NCBI GenBank assembly: GCA_003194525.1
Contig: NBIV01000127.1
Coordinates: 1 to 64,000 of the forward strand
Direction: 5' to 3'
Length of the DNA stretch: 64,000 bases
DNA from: Gracilariopsis chorda
Lineage: Eukaryota > Rhodophyta > Florideophyceae > Gracilariales > Gracilariaceae
This document shows positions 21,231 through 31,227 of the stretch, piece after piece; position 1 is the stretch's first letter; each line of letters starts with the position of its first letter. The notes under the pieces are model-generated. The model saw nothing but the letters and a program-made list of their open reading frames with translations. It searched no databases and had not been told where the DNA came from. The position numbers and the translations under genes are program-made.

Positions 21231-22372
21231 ACTTCCGCCTGGCTCATATCCTCCTGTTTATAGTCTTATATCGCAGCTTGGTCCGCAGATGCCCACCGTC
21301 TCATGCCACTGTGTTGACTCCTCCCCAAACAACCATTGTACATACCTTTATCCCACTAACATAACATATCAACGACGGCTTCCGCGTGGATCTCGAAGCC
21401 GTCCCACAGCGTGTAAATGACCGAGTCTCTTGAACTCTACCGAGTCATTCTGGGCATTAAAGCCGAAACAAAACGACAGAACCACCCTGACCCCGTTTAG
21501 TAAAGTAATGCCCGCAAGCAATGTCTCTTCCTTTGAAGACCAACCCCGTCCGCCTCAGCGCAGCTCCCCACGTCGTGGGACTTTTCCAAAAGACCATGAA
21601 GAACACTGTTGTGCAACGTGTTGTACACGGCGAGCCCCCGTCCTCCAGCATGCACATGCCCATATCTGCATCCGTCCTTCCGGCAGACTAGCCACGATCT
21701 GCCTTTCAAATCCCCGAGAGCAGCGCCGTTGACTTTCATAATATGGTCAGGGCCCAACGAATTTCTTCGCCGACGTAGATTACCGACGTAGATTACCGAC
21801 AGTCCCCGACAAAATTCATCGCGAATCGGTGCATGTAGCTATTAGAACTATTATCGAAGTGGTCTTACATGATAATTAAAGCTCTTCAACTGAGCACCGC
21901 AATCTCGTAATTGGAATCTGTTGCACACAAACCTTCATTTCTTCCACAAGTGTGATCAAACAACGAAATTTTTCATGTCTCCTCGTTAGCACGAGCTCTT
22001 TATATTTACCTCGCCGAGCGACAACGTTTGCGTAGTATTGGCACAACGTCTACTAGTGGCGACGTTTAGATGCCGGACAATACCATCTCCGTCCTCACCC
22101 TCTGTCATCCGCACTACTACTTATTGTACGCTTATAGTACAAGTTTGTATTGAAGACTAGTATGCTTCTTAGCATGCTTACGATTCACGCATCCACGAAG
22201 ACTGTGCTCTGCTTGCCCTGTATTCTTGGTCAAAGAGAACTGTGATGAAACGTGCCACATCTTGGGCTTGATTGTTCTTCATGGCTTGAACCTAGAAATC
22301 GAACCGGTGTGTGAAAGGCAACACCATCTGCCTTGTTCAAGTTCTATGCTGCCTTAACAGAGTTGGTAACAC

Positions 22373-22846
22373 CAGGGGTGTAACCAATCCGACGGGGATG
22401 AGATTGCTCGGCTTTGCAGCAAGCTCACAATTCATTGCCAGACATCTCGCAATCTGCAATCCGATTGTAGTATCTTTACCTTCACTGCAATCTCAATTTC
22501 AATATATCGTGTTTAACCCAATCTCAGTAGCTATCTCACGACCTCGCTCCAATAGTGCCTACAATTTCGTACAAAATACCGCGTTCTAAAGCTGCAGAAG
22601 TCCAGTTGCTTTCTGAATTAAATCCCCATTCCAGAATCTGCGCTCTGCGCTGTATCATAGTATGATCTACAACCGTAAGATAAGTTGGTAGCGGCTACAT
22701 CGGATGGATTGCAATCTTTCAATCCGATGGCAAGAAAGCTGAGTAAAGAGCCGTCGAATTGCAGTCTTGGTCAAGATGAGCAATCCGTGGTTGCCATCTT
22801 TGAGATTGCCATCAATTGCAATCTAATGGATTACAACACACCCCTG
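22373..22846. mobile_element. MITE-like element with hAT-type terminal inverted repeats
   Basis: The left end begins CAGGGGTGTAACCAATCC (22373). The right end, read in reverse complement, begins CAGGGGTGTGTTGTAATCC (22846), so the outer 9 bp match exactly and the next bases partly. The flanking octamers are GGTAACAC (22365-22372) and CTTAACAC (22847-22854), matching at 6 of 8 positions, as an aged 8-bp target duplication would. An 8-bp duplication with CAGGG ends is the hallmark of hAT elements. The 474-bp interior is non-coding and full of GATTGCAATC and GCAATC words in both orientations. Confidence 0.65.
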
Positions 22847-23371
22847 CTTAACACTTTGCACGGGGCTCGTGGGCTAGAATATGGTCTATTTGCCTGCGAC
22901 CAGATGCAAGTGGAAGTTCTCCCATATCCCGTCTTCATATAAGTGTGCAGTGTCTGTAGTTTCTTGAAGCAAGCAAGGGCCACGGGTTCATCGGCGAAAG
23001 AAACAAGTTCATATTGCTTTATAGTCAATTGTCTTGAGTCCCTGTCACGAAGATAACATGTTGCAGCCTGTAAGAATGTTCAAGAGAACATTCTTCTCCA
23101 GCAAAATGGGTATTCTAATCTTCAGTCTTTCTGACACTCAGATGAGGTGGAAAGAGATAAAACTCAAGACCACAGTTGAGTTATTAACAGACATGATGAT
23201 CTTCGCATTCACGTTGTTCTTATGCTCAACGTGCGTCTATTATTAACTTCGTCAGTGAAATAGTCAACATCCACCACACCATTGTTCTGTTATATTTCTT
23301 CGCGAAATGTCATCTCATCCTAAGACCTTCCAGCATTTCTTTAATTCGCTCTGCGGGTCTGAATTGCCATG

Positions 23372-23438
23372 GGCATCAGGAAGGTTCAAGTTGACAACGT
23401 AGTATTACTACGTTGTCAACTTGAATCTTCCTGATGCC
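23372..23438. repeat. Near-perfect 33-bp inverted repeat (hairpin)
   Basis: Left arm 23372-23404 starts GGCATCAGGAAGGTTCAAG; right arm 23406-23438 is its reverse complement with one difference (G versus A at arm position 13); the centre is one T. The hairpin ends one base before the CAGGGG end of the neighbouring repeat copy. Confidence 0.95.
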
Positions 23439-23439
23439 A

Positions 23440-23926
23440 CAGGGGTAGAACCAATCTGAGGGGTCCGGGATTGCAATCCCAACTTGCAATCTTTGCAGCG
23501 ATTGCAATCTGGCGATCAATCCGCAATCGGATTGCAATATTTATTCTGCACAGCAATCCCGTTGCAATGTTTGAACTACAAGCGAATCGCAATCACGGTT
23601 TTCGGTATCAATTGCATTCGTTAGTGACCGGTTGTAACAAACCCATCGCCTCATAAACCAGCTTAACGCCCCAAAAGCGCTTGTTAACATGTAGACACAG
23701 TACTGCCTCAAACGTTCAGATACATTACATATTGTCTCTGTTGGCTTCTACAATCCGAAGAACTTTCATCAATCTCGTGCAATCTGAGTGGGCGATTGCC
23801 CCTCAGCTGAGGGGCAATCGTAAGCAATCTGAGGGGGCGATTGCTGAAATTAAAACCCTCAGATTGCAATCGTCTGGCCAGCCAGCAATCGCGGATTGCA
23901 ATCCAATCGATTGCGTTCCATTTCTG
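23440..23926. repeat. Second copy of the GATTGCAATC-rich repeat family
   Basis: It begins CAGGGGTAGAACCAATC, aligning with the start of the MITE-like element at 22373. A plausible right end, GATTGCGTTCCATTTCTG, at 23909-23926 is similar to the reverse complement of the left end with one gap and several changes. The interior has many GATTGC/GCAATC words and a perfect 28-bp palindrome at 23793-23820. No target duplication is visible (TGATGCCA versus CGTGGTAA), so the right boundary is uncertain, or the copy is composite. Confidence 0.55.
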
Positions 23927-25168
23927 CGTGGTAATCTCATCCTAAGAAGATATGTGTTGACCGTGTTTTCGGAATTAAGAACAAAGTAATAGGCGAACGA
24001 CAAAAATGTTGGTGTGTAGGTATGTCCTTCTTTAGAACTCCTTTCTCCTGACAGTGGGCAACATAAACTTCTTCCACGATGGTCGGATAGAGCTGGCGAT
24101 GCACTTCTCGGTGGATAGCGTGCCATAAAGCTTGCGTATATTAACTGTGTAAACAGACAGACTTGTTTCACCCATTATTTATGTCGATTGCAACCTCTGC
24201 AATTTCTTTCCAGAAAAGACTTATACCTCGGCAACTAAAGATGGTTTGAGCCCAATGGCCCAACACAGCACAACATCAGATATTCAGATACTGAGATCTT
24301 GAGTGCAAATGATAAATCGAAGTGGTAAGTATAGGTCGACTTTCGAGCAGTGGAAGTGCTTGGTAAGGTTTGATTGGACCATGACGAATCCGAGGACTTT
24401 GGATGCCCTGCCACTCAGTTGTACCCCTTGATGGAATATCTAAGAGTATCTTTCGTGCTAGGAATATCTACACTGCCTGGTTCAAGGACAGCTTTGGTAC
24501 AAAACGTGAACAAATAGTCAACAATTTCCCTAAACACAGCCTATTACTTGTGAATTCCTGCCACCATGCTGAGTGAGGTACTCTGAAATACTACATACGT
24601 ATATCGTTTGCGAGAGGAAAGAGTCAAAAGAGGCTCACAAAGCTACCGGGGGTAGCAGATATAGTAAGCAGGTGTGGGGGTGGTGATTCTTGAGTTGTCG
24701 CAAAGATATGCACAGCCAAAGATGATTCTAGCTGTCTCATGGAGAAGCAGAGGGAAATCCAGAAGAGTTTCTTGTCCATCAGCCGCTGTTTGAGTCCGAC
24801 ACTGTGAATATGTTCAGTCTTTCTGCCTGTTCTCCTCCCTCTCGCTGCTCGGAAGTTTCCTTACATGCCTGCTGTGTGCTGGCTGGTGGATTGTATTGGA
24901 AAATCCAAAAAGTGTTGCTAATCTATGAAATAGAAGAGTTCGCGTCTTTGACCTTTCAGTTATTCAGAATGTTTGATAATCGCTCACAGCATCTTTGACA
25001 GCATCCATCACTTATCTATCCCCCAGTAATGAACACACTTGTTACGCCAAATGATCGTTCCCGGAGCTGTAGAACTGTTCCTAAAGCGGTGGACCTTAGA
25101 ACCTAGATCGCGTTCTCGGATAAAATTCTCTGTTACTCAAATCAGTTATATTAGTTACTCATTCTCTT

Positions 25169-27343
25169 TCAAACAGGAAGGCCCATTCCCCGCCTTCTTA
25201 GTGATACTTGTAACCCATCAGCAATCTTTGTGGTTAGGAAGTGCAGCGCCTTACGCGCGGTGATGTTGACCTGAATCATGTTCAGGAATCCATGCGGCAT
25301 GCTCTCGTATACTTTCAGACAGTCTCCCGTTCTGCCCGCTCCTGTCAGTCTAGAAGCAAAAAGGACAGAATCATCCAGGAGAGGGTCTAGCGACCCACAT
25401 ATCAGTGCTACTGGCGGTAAGGCTTGTAGCTGGTCATCTGCTGCCACTACTGGAGAAAGGAGAGGGTTCCTGTCGCCGTGGTCCTCATTCTCAACATATG
25501 ATTTCAAACAAAGCTCCAGTACAGAGAGCGGTAGCAAGGGATCGAAAAATGATAGAAGACGAGAAGGACTCCAGGCAACCTTGATGTATAAAGCAGGATA
25601 CGCAACGCAGATCGCATCTGGCGGACGCAAGCCAAGTTGTCCAGCAAGCAAGGCCAGTGCGACTGCCAAATTACCTCCTGCAGAATCGCCCACAAATACC
25701 ACGCGTTTCGCGAGAGTGCCTAAGCGATGGGCATTCTGCAAAGCCCATATGTAGGCGTACATACACTCATGGAGCGCAACAGGAAACTTGTTTTCCGGTG
25801 CTAATTTGTAGTCAACTGAGAACATAACCGAGTCTTGAATGTCTGCGCAAATCTCTTTCATGTAGGCTTGGTGGCTAGCGGTGCTCTGGGAAACAAAGCC
25901 TCCTCCATGAAAGTGGATAGTGAGACCGGAAGCAGGTTTTGTTTCTTCAAGTCCAAGAAAGGACGAGACATTGGATTGAAATGTTGTCACGCCGCTCTTA
26001 AATGCAGTCGCAAGATAACTTTTATCGACGACATCATTCCAGCTAGTCGAAGTCACTCCAAATGGCTGCGCCCTGGTTTCATGCCGCGAAGCAGTTCTCT
26101 TAGGGACAGTGTGTGCCACGTTTTGCTCTTTTCCTGACTTTGTCGGACTTGGCATTGGAGCGAATAACTCGGTCATGTCATCATTCTCGTTCGACTTCGG
26201 CAATTGCTCAGAATCGGGCTGCGAGTTTGACGGGCCAGCGGGGCGTATTGGCTTGTTCTGCTGGTGCTTTTCCCAATCCTTCTTGTTAAGGTTGATAGGA
26301 CGATTTTTATGGCTCATCAAACGAGCTCTAACGGCCCAGCATACGGTTTTCAAAACTTCTCGGAGCCCCTCGCTATGACATGGGCTATCGACAGGTTCCA
26401 GCCCTCCATGATCGCCTGGCGGAGGAATGTCAAACAAAACATCGACTGCGACATCAGCACTAACAAAGCTAGTGACGCCAGCCACCAAAGGTTCTTCAAC
26501 AAGGTTCATGAACTTGCGTAGTGTACCAATCGTCATGCGGGTCTGGTCGGCGCCGATTCGAGAAACCCCCTCAATGGAGAATCCAAGATTATCTATGAGA
26601 ACCATGTTGGAGTAAACCCATCCCCAGCCGAGCATGAAGACGTTTTTAATAAACTGGGGAGAAGGGTCATCCTCAACGTGAGACTTGTGTACAGAACCTC
26701 TGGCAATATTAACTACACGCAGTACGTTACGCATTTCGGGTGAGTAATGAAAGCCGAAGCCGCGACCATAAAAGTCATCCAACTTAATCGCGGCTCGAAC
26801 GCTTGCGGGTTGAAAATCACGATCGGCTTCAGATCCGTGCGGAACAGTCAGAAAGAGAGTAGTAGACACATCGATATGACGTATAATTCTTCCTACGAGA
26901 TGAATGATGCCGTACATAGCGCGAAGCTGACCATGATGCGTGACCATTTTCTCAAAGCATGTGGCCGGATTAAGCGGCGAAAGCAACGATCTTGAGCGAA
27001 CGCTAGCGGTATCCAAAATGGCGTTGTTAGATGCATCAAACAAGGTGAGCAAGATAAGTGCCAGTGTATCAAATCCATTGCAGACTCTGGACGATTCGTG
27101 CACGAGTCCGCGTTGCTTTCCAATGCAGGCGGAATCGGATTCAAGAAGGGGTAAGACGGGGTTCATTTCATCCATGACTGCGCGACAGGTTATTGCAAAG
27201 GCCTCTGCCTCGCGGCAGGTATCCTGTTGCAGGGCGGAGGACTGAGAGGTGGGAGTGGACGCTGGACGTAGGGCGTAGGCGAGTGCATTGGCGGCTCCCT
27301 CACAAGCGCGAGCGGCGCAGCAAAGTTGTTCGGACAGCGTCAT
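25169..27343 (-). CDS. LIPE: Hormone-sensitive-lipase-type lipase, 724 aa
   Basis: Neutral acylglycerol/ester lipase. The N-terminal half (about residues 40-320) matches the layout of the hormone-sensitive lipase N-terminal domain, including FYGRGFGFHYSPEMR near 190. A variable linker (about 350-440) rich in Ser, Pro, Asn and Lys follows, then an alpha/beta-hydrolase domain. Motifs seen: oxyanion HGGGF (479-483), DYKLAPENKFP (511-521), nucleophile GDSAGG (Ser554), family-typical SPSRLLSFFDPLLPLSVL (592-609), Asp653 in CGSLDP and His684 in MPHGF. All catalytic residues are present, so an active enzyme in storage-lipid or steryl/acyl ester breakdown is likely. No signal peptide; cytosolic or lipid-droplet-associated by analogy. 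Single exon. The symbol reflects family membership. Confidence 0.9.
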   Translation of the reverse strand: MTLSEQLCCAARACEGAANALAYALRPASTPTSQSSALQQDTCREAEAFAITCRAVMDEMNPVLPLLESDSACIGKQRGLVHESSRVCNGFDTLALILLTLFDASNNAILDTASVRSRSLLSPLNPATCFEKMVTHHGQLRAMYGIIHLVGRIIRHIDVSTTLFLTVPHGSEADRDFQPASVRAAIKLDDFYGRGFGFHYSPEMRNVLRVVNIARGSVHKSHVEDDPSPQFIKNVFMLGWGWVYSNMVLIDNLGFSIEGVSRIGADQTRMTIGTLRKFMNLVEEPLVAGVTSFVSADVAVDVLFDIPPPGDHGGLEPVDSPCHSEGLREVLKTVCWAVRARLMSHKNRPINLNKKDWEKHQQNKPIRPAGPSNSQPDSEQLPKSNENDDMTELFAPMPSPTKSGKEQNVAHTVPKRTASRHETRAQPFGVTSTSWNDVVDKSYLATAFKSGVTTFQSNVSSFLGLEETKPASGLTIHFHGGGFVSQSTASHQAYMKEICADIQDSVMFSVDYKLAPENKFPVALHECMYAYIWALQNAHRLGTLAKRVVFVGDSAGGNLAVALALLAGQLGLRPPDAICVAYPALYIKVAWSPSRLLSFFDPLLPLSVLELCLKSYVENEDHGDRNPLLSPVVAADDQLQALPPVALICGSLDPLLDDSVLFASRLTGAGRTGDCLKVYESMPHGFLNMIQVNITARKALHFLTTKIADGLQVSLRRRGMGLPV

Positions 27344-30168
27344 GAGGCAATTTGAACAAGTGAAGAATGGGATAGATGCATAGCTCGGGACGCTAAGCAG
27401 GACGGATTGTCGGGGGTATGTTCCATGTAAGAAATGAGCGATAGGGGGAGCTGCAGGTTACGCTTGGCAGCGACGGAAACGTTAATTGCATGCGGACATT
27501 CAGCGACTGAGCAGAGGGCTCGACGGCCAGCGCGGATTATCTTATATGGTTGCAGCTGCTCCCCTTCGCCAAGCGCAAACAGACTGGACGCAGGGTGGCT
27601 ACATCGCAAGATCTGTGATCCAGGCGCATCGCTGGTGACGTGACAGCGGTGGAAGTTGATCTGTTAACCTGTGTACGTGTCAACGTGGCCAGCGCTAAGT
27701 GATGCGTACACAATCAAACGTGTCAGACGTGTAAAAGCATGGCATGGGGTTTTGGGTTTTGGCGCAGGTAGAATTTCTACCGGTAATTGCCTTTCTACCG
27801 TAGAAAGGCAATTACCATCAAATACCTTCGGGTAGCGTTAATTGAGGTTCCTATCACTTGGGCGTGTTGATAGTATCAACACACCAACTTGATACTTGCT
27901 CGCCACACACTGTGCGTAGTGCAGTTGTGTGAAGAGCTGACGCATGCAACGCAGTGACACTTGGCGCGTTGTGCATAACCATGCAACGTGCGATGAATTA
28001 TTGAATGCGCCGCCGTCGTCGTGCTGCTCAGTGAAACGCCCACTCCCCTATCTAAATGATTAAGGAGGATGTTTTGCAAGCGAGCTCTGTCACGACGGCT
28101 CACTGACCAGCACGTAGCACGCGATGCGTTCTTGATAGCGTGCCGCATGCATTGCGTGTGCAAACCTCAACTGCGTCTTGTATCATACACTTCGCCGTTC
28201 TCGACGACACCCCGAGCAGCGCGTGCGAACGCCATGCGCCTTTCAGTTTCATTGTTTGGCATAAAAAGGTTACTGACTGCGCATGATCATGTTGCAAGCA
28301 GAGACAAAAACTTATGCGTCTATGATAACTTTACCAAGGGTTCCGCTGTTGTAAGACTTACAAACAGGCGCTTCATCACAGCCGTGTCTATGGGCAACGG
28401 TTGATTACAGCCGCGGTATGAAAAAAAGGCCCATGTAAACGTGATACAGCAAGGGCGATGAAATGCACTGGCTACAGAGAGCGCACTACGTTGACCAAAT
28501 TCAACAATTCAACGCGCTTGCGGCTAGCGGATCGAAGGAGATCATTGTGCTCTAGAAACAGCGCATTCATGCAGCTTTGTTGTGCAGGTGAGCCCACAAA
28601 GCCTGCTCATCAATGCGCGCTGATTGCGCCACTGTGTAGGAACCGCTTGGATGCTCTGTTGCCATAAAGCTGGTGCCGAGCTGTGCAACCACCCTGGCGG
28701 CGCGATAACATGTACTCAAAGGCAATGGCAAGCGGCGCTTCTTCAAGAAAAGGTAAGCGCTCTATGCTGTACCGAAGATGTTGCGAAGGAACGCTACTGT
28801 TCGAGAAGCGGCCGTGCTGATGCGCGCGGCACCATGAAGATTCTTCTTACAGTTCGGGCGCGGGGGGGCGGGCGTTCGGAAAGCATTGGTGACACGGCGC
28901 CTTACCGTTTTTTTTTCTTACCCCCTTTTTTCGAAACACGGCAAGTGGACAGTTGGGGAAGGCTGATAGATATCATAAATGGGGCGCACTGACGTGCTGT
29001 CGCGCGCGTCTCCTCGTCTCACCCGTTTGCGAAACTATCGAGAGAAGGGAGAAAGGGAAGAAAAGGAGCCCGAGCGGTCGAAAGTCAAAACAAAAAGATC
29101 CGAGAGGATGCAATTTACAGCTCGGTGTGCTCCTATCGCACACATAGCTGCCGTCCAACTCTCAGTCGGGGGGAAGGGGGGGGGGGGGGGACTGGGAAAA
29201 CCAGGCGAGGTGTGTAAGTCGTGACCCAGTCGCAATGTGCGGCGGGGATCAGAAGGACCGCAGAGTCTCACGACTTGAACAACGACAAGCAGAGGACAAG
29301 CAGGGGTGATCCGCCCACGCGGTCAGCGACCTGATTTCTCGCGCGGCGATTTTTGGCGTGTTGTTTACAGAAAGCGCTGGCAGCTGTACAACCGTTTTAG
29401 CGCGCGTTCCGAAAAATAGGGAATTAAAGCATCTTTGCCGTGCACCGCTCACGTGTAGCTCGCACCTGGTGAAGAAAAACGTTGAATAGTCGAGCGCGAA
29501 GCCATTGCTGGCGGCGCATGTGACCACACACGTTGCGAAAGCGATGCTTGTGACGATGTTGCCATGTTTTGTAAGTTGTGCCGTCAACCACATTGCAGCA
29601 AGCGCATGCGTGCGCGTCTCGAGTGTTGCTTCGATTCGGCGGCGACAGGGCGAGTTGCTATTTGTGCTTCCAAAGCGTAATTTTATGGCCGTTGTGGCTT
29701 TTTTATTACTGAACAAGCAATCAGCTGCAGTCGTAGTATACAGCACACTCTTAATCGGCGGTGGTTTTTACCGTTCGGTGTGAAACAAGTAACCCTTGCA
29801 CGCCAGCGCATCGCCGCCCCGGCGTTGCCCACTACGCACAGAACATACAGACGAAACACACACCCCAATCTTAGACAAGAAAAACAGAAAACAAGATAAC
29901 ACCCAGAAATGTAGACAGCAATAGAAAATTAAAACGGAAATAGTGTGTCGTTCAATTTGAAAAACAGAAAGGTAAGAGACAAGTAGAAAAGCAAACAAAA
30001 ACACACGATCCAAACACGGAGACAAGTCGAAGAAAGAAAACGCAGCAGAACAATTACGCCTTTTTGTATGTATGCATGTACGTATGTGACAGGTGTTGGT
30101 GTTGCTGGAAAGGTCCTTGTGGGGACAGCGGGGCAACTCCGAGCGCTGCCAGCGGAGGCAAAGAGTGG
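27344..30168. other. Intergenic, 2.8 kb, no gene supported
   Basis: No supported gene. It holds the 16-bp hairpin at 27782-27816 and a G-run at 29176-29190. ORFs on both strands (28069, 28624, 29249(-), 29768(-)) have no recognisable domain. Confidence 0.5.
27782..27816. repeat. Perfect 16-bp inverted repeat (hairpin)
   Basis: Left arm GGTAATTGCCTTTCTA (27782-27797), spacer CCG, right arm the exact reverse complement (27801-27816). The TTTCTACCG part is partly repeated just upstream. Confidence 0.9.
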
Positions 30169-31227
30169 TCAAAGCCCTTCTACGGTGGTGTTCATACCAA
30201 ACGCTTGCAAGTTGTCCAGGTCAAACGGCCCGAATCGAGTGTCCAAGGGAGTCAGGTTCGCACAAGTAGCGCCCCCGTACTGCGAGAACAGACCGCCACA
30301 CTGATCGGCATCGTCCATGATACTGGCCACATCTTCCAGACCAATTTGCATCTGCAAGCACGGTCCATCAGCATGTCGCACATCCAGAGAGAGCACATGT
30401 TCCGAAAACTCGTCCAGCTCCAGCATGCGCTGCGAGTCCATGGGCGAATCGGTTGCAGAGGAGTAGTCAAAGAACGACGCTGCATCGGTTAACGGCGAGC
30501 TTGGAGCAGGAAACACGTTGTGCGAGGGAGCGAGCTGCACAATGTGTTGTTGGGACGCAGGCTGTGAGGACGGTTTGCCACACTTTTTCTGCTTCTTGCT
30601 GGGCGGCTTGGAGCAGGTGCGGCGGGAGTTGTTGAAGTTGCCGAGCTTGGTTAGATCGACGCTTGACGTCGAGGTGGGCAGGGTGCGAGGAGCGGCACTT
30701 GAGGGGCGGGATGTGCGTGGACGCTTGCGGTTGGCAGCGGCGGAAGAGGCTGTGGTGGAAGCGGGATTGGCGGTGGGTCGAGACGAACAAGCTGTGAGGT
30801 TGGATGAGGAAGGGGTGGTGTTATTGTTGGTGTTAATGTTGTTGTTGGTGGTGACGAGGGTGGTGGTGGTGGTGGTGGTGGCGGAGGATGAAGATGAGGA
30901 TGAGGAGGTGGTGGTGGTGGTGGGGTTAGCGGTGCTGGTCTTGTCCTTGCGAGAGTGCCATACGGTGTGAGAAGAGAGAGAGGAACGCCATTTGAACTTT
31001 TTGTTACAGTCGGGACGATCGCATTCGAAGGGCTGCTCGCCCGTGTGCAGACGGAGGTGAGCCTTGAGGTTGTACTTTTTGGAAAAGGACTTTGCACAGG
31101 AGGGGTAGGGACAGACGTGAGTCTCGGAAGAGCGAGTGGACGACGGCGGCTTGGTGGAGGAAGTGGTGAGTGAGCAGGTAGTAGTAGACGAGGACGGTGT
31201 AGCAGAAGACGAGCCGGGAGAAACCAT
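30169..31227 (-). CDS. C2H2 zinc-finger protein, likely transcription factor, 352 aa
   Basis: Two tandem C2H2 fingers with a TGEQPFEC linker: finger 1 Cys39, Cys44, His57, His61; finger 2 Cys69, Cys74, His87, His91. The spacing C-x4-C-x12-H-x3-H and the KKFKWRSSLSSH second finger are typical DNA-binding fingers. The flanks are low complexity: a Ser/Thr-rich N-terminus (1-36), a Thr/Asn/Ser/Pro-rich centre encoded by GGT-type repeats, a basic KKQKKC patch and a C-terminal part with acidic and hydrophobic residues that could be an activation region. The start at 31227 (MVSPGSSSAT) is chosen because the open frame above it is low-complexity C-rich leader with a 15-nt G-run (31434-31448, plus strand). 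Nuclear localisation is inference. Divergent from the ZDS gene. Confidence 0.8.
   Translation of the reverse strand: MVSPGSSSATPSSSTTTCSLTTSSTKPPSSTRSSETHVCPYPSCAKSFSKKYNLKAHLRLHTGEQPFECDRPDCNKKFKWRSSLSSHTVWHSRKDKTSTANPTTTTTSSSSSSSSATTTTTTTLVTTNNNINTNNNTTPSSSNLTACSSRPTANPASTTASSAAANRKRPRTSRPSSAAPRTLPTSTSSVDLTKLGNFNNSRRTCSKPPSKKQKKCGKPSSQPASQQHIVQLAPSHNVFPAPSSPLTDAASFFDYSSATDSPMDSQRMLELDEFSEHVLSLDVRHADGPCLQMQIGLEDVASIMDDADQCGGLFSQYGGATCANLTPLDTRFGPFDLDNLQAFGMNTTVEGL

Larger units (their letters stand above)
21231..25168. other. Repeat-rich intergenic region, no gene supported
   Basis: No supported gene in 3.9 kb. The middle (22.3-24 kb) is occupied by the GATTGCAATC-rich repeat family, including a MITE-like element (22373-22846), a 67-bp hairpin (23372-23438) and a second repeat copy (about 23440-23926). 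ORFs inside these repeats are fortuitous. Confidence 0.6.

Noticed and set aside
27340..27609. Minus ORF just upstream of the lipase
   Set aside because: Different frame from the lipase and overlapping its start by one base; content is not HSL-like, probably 5' UTR.
29249..29746. 165-aa minus ORF
   Set aside because: No domain, random composition, GC-rich intergenic context.
30880..31130. Long plus-strand Val/Glu-rich ORF with GGT repeats
   Set aside because: Shadow of the Thr/Ser repeats of the zinc-finger gene on the minus strand.
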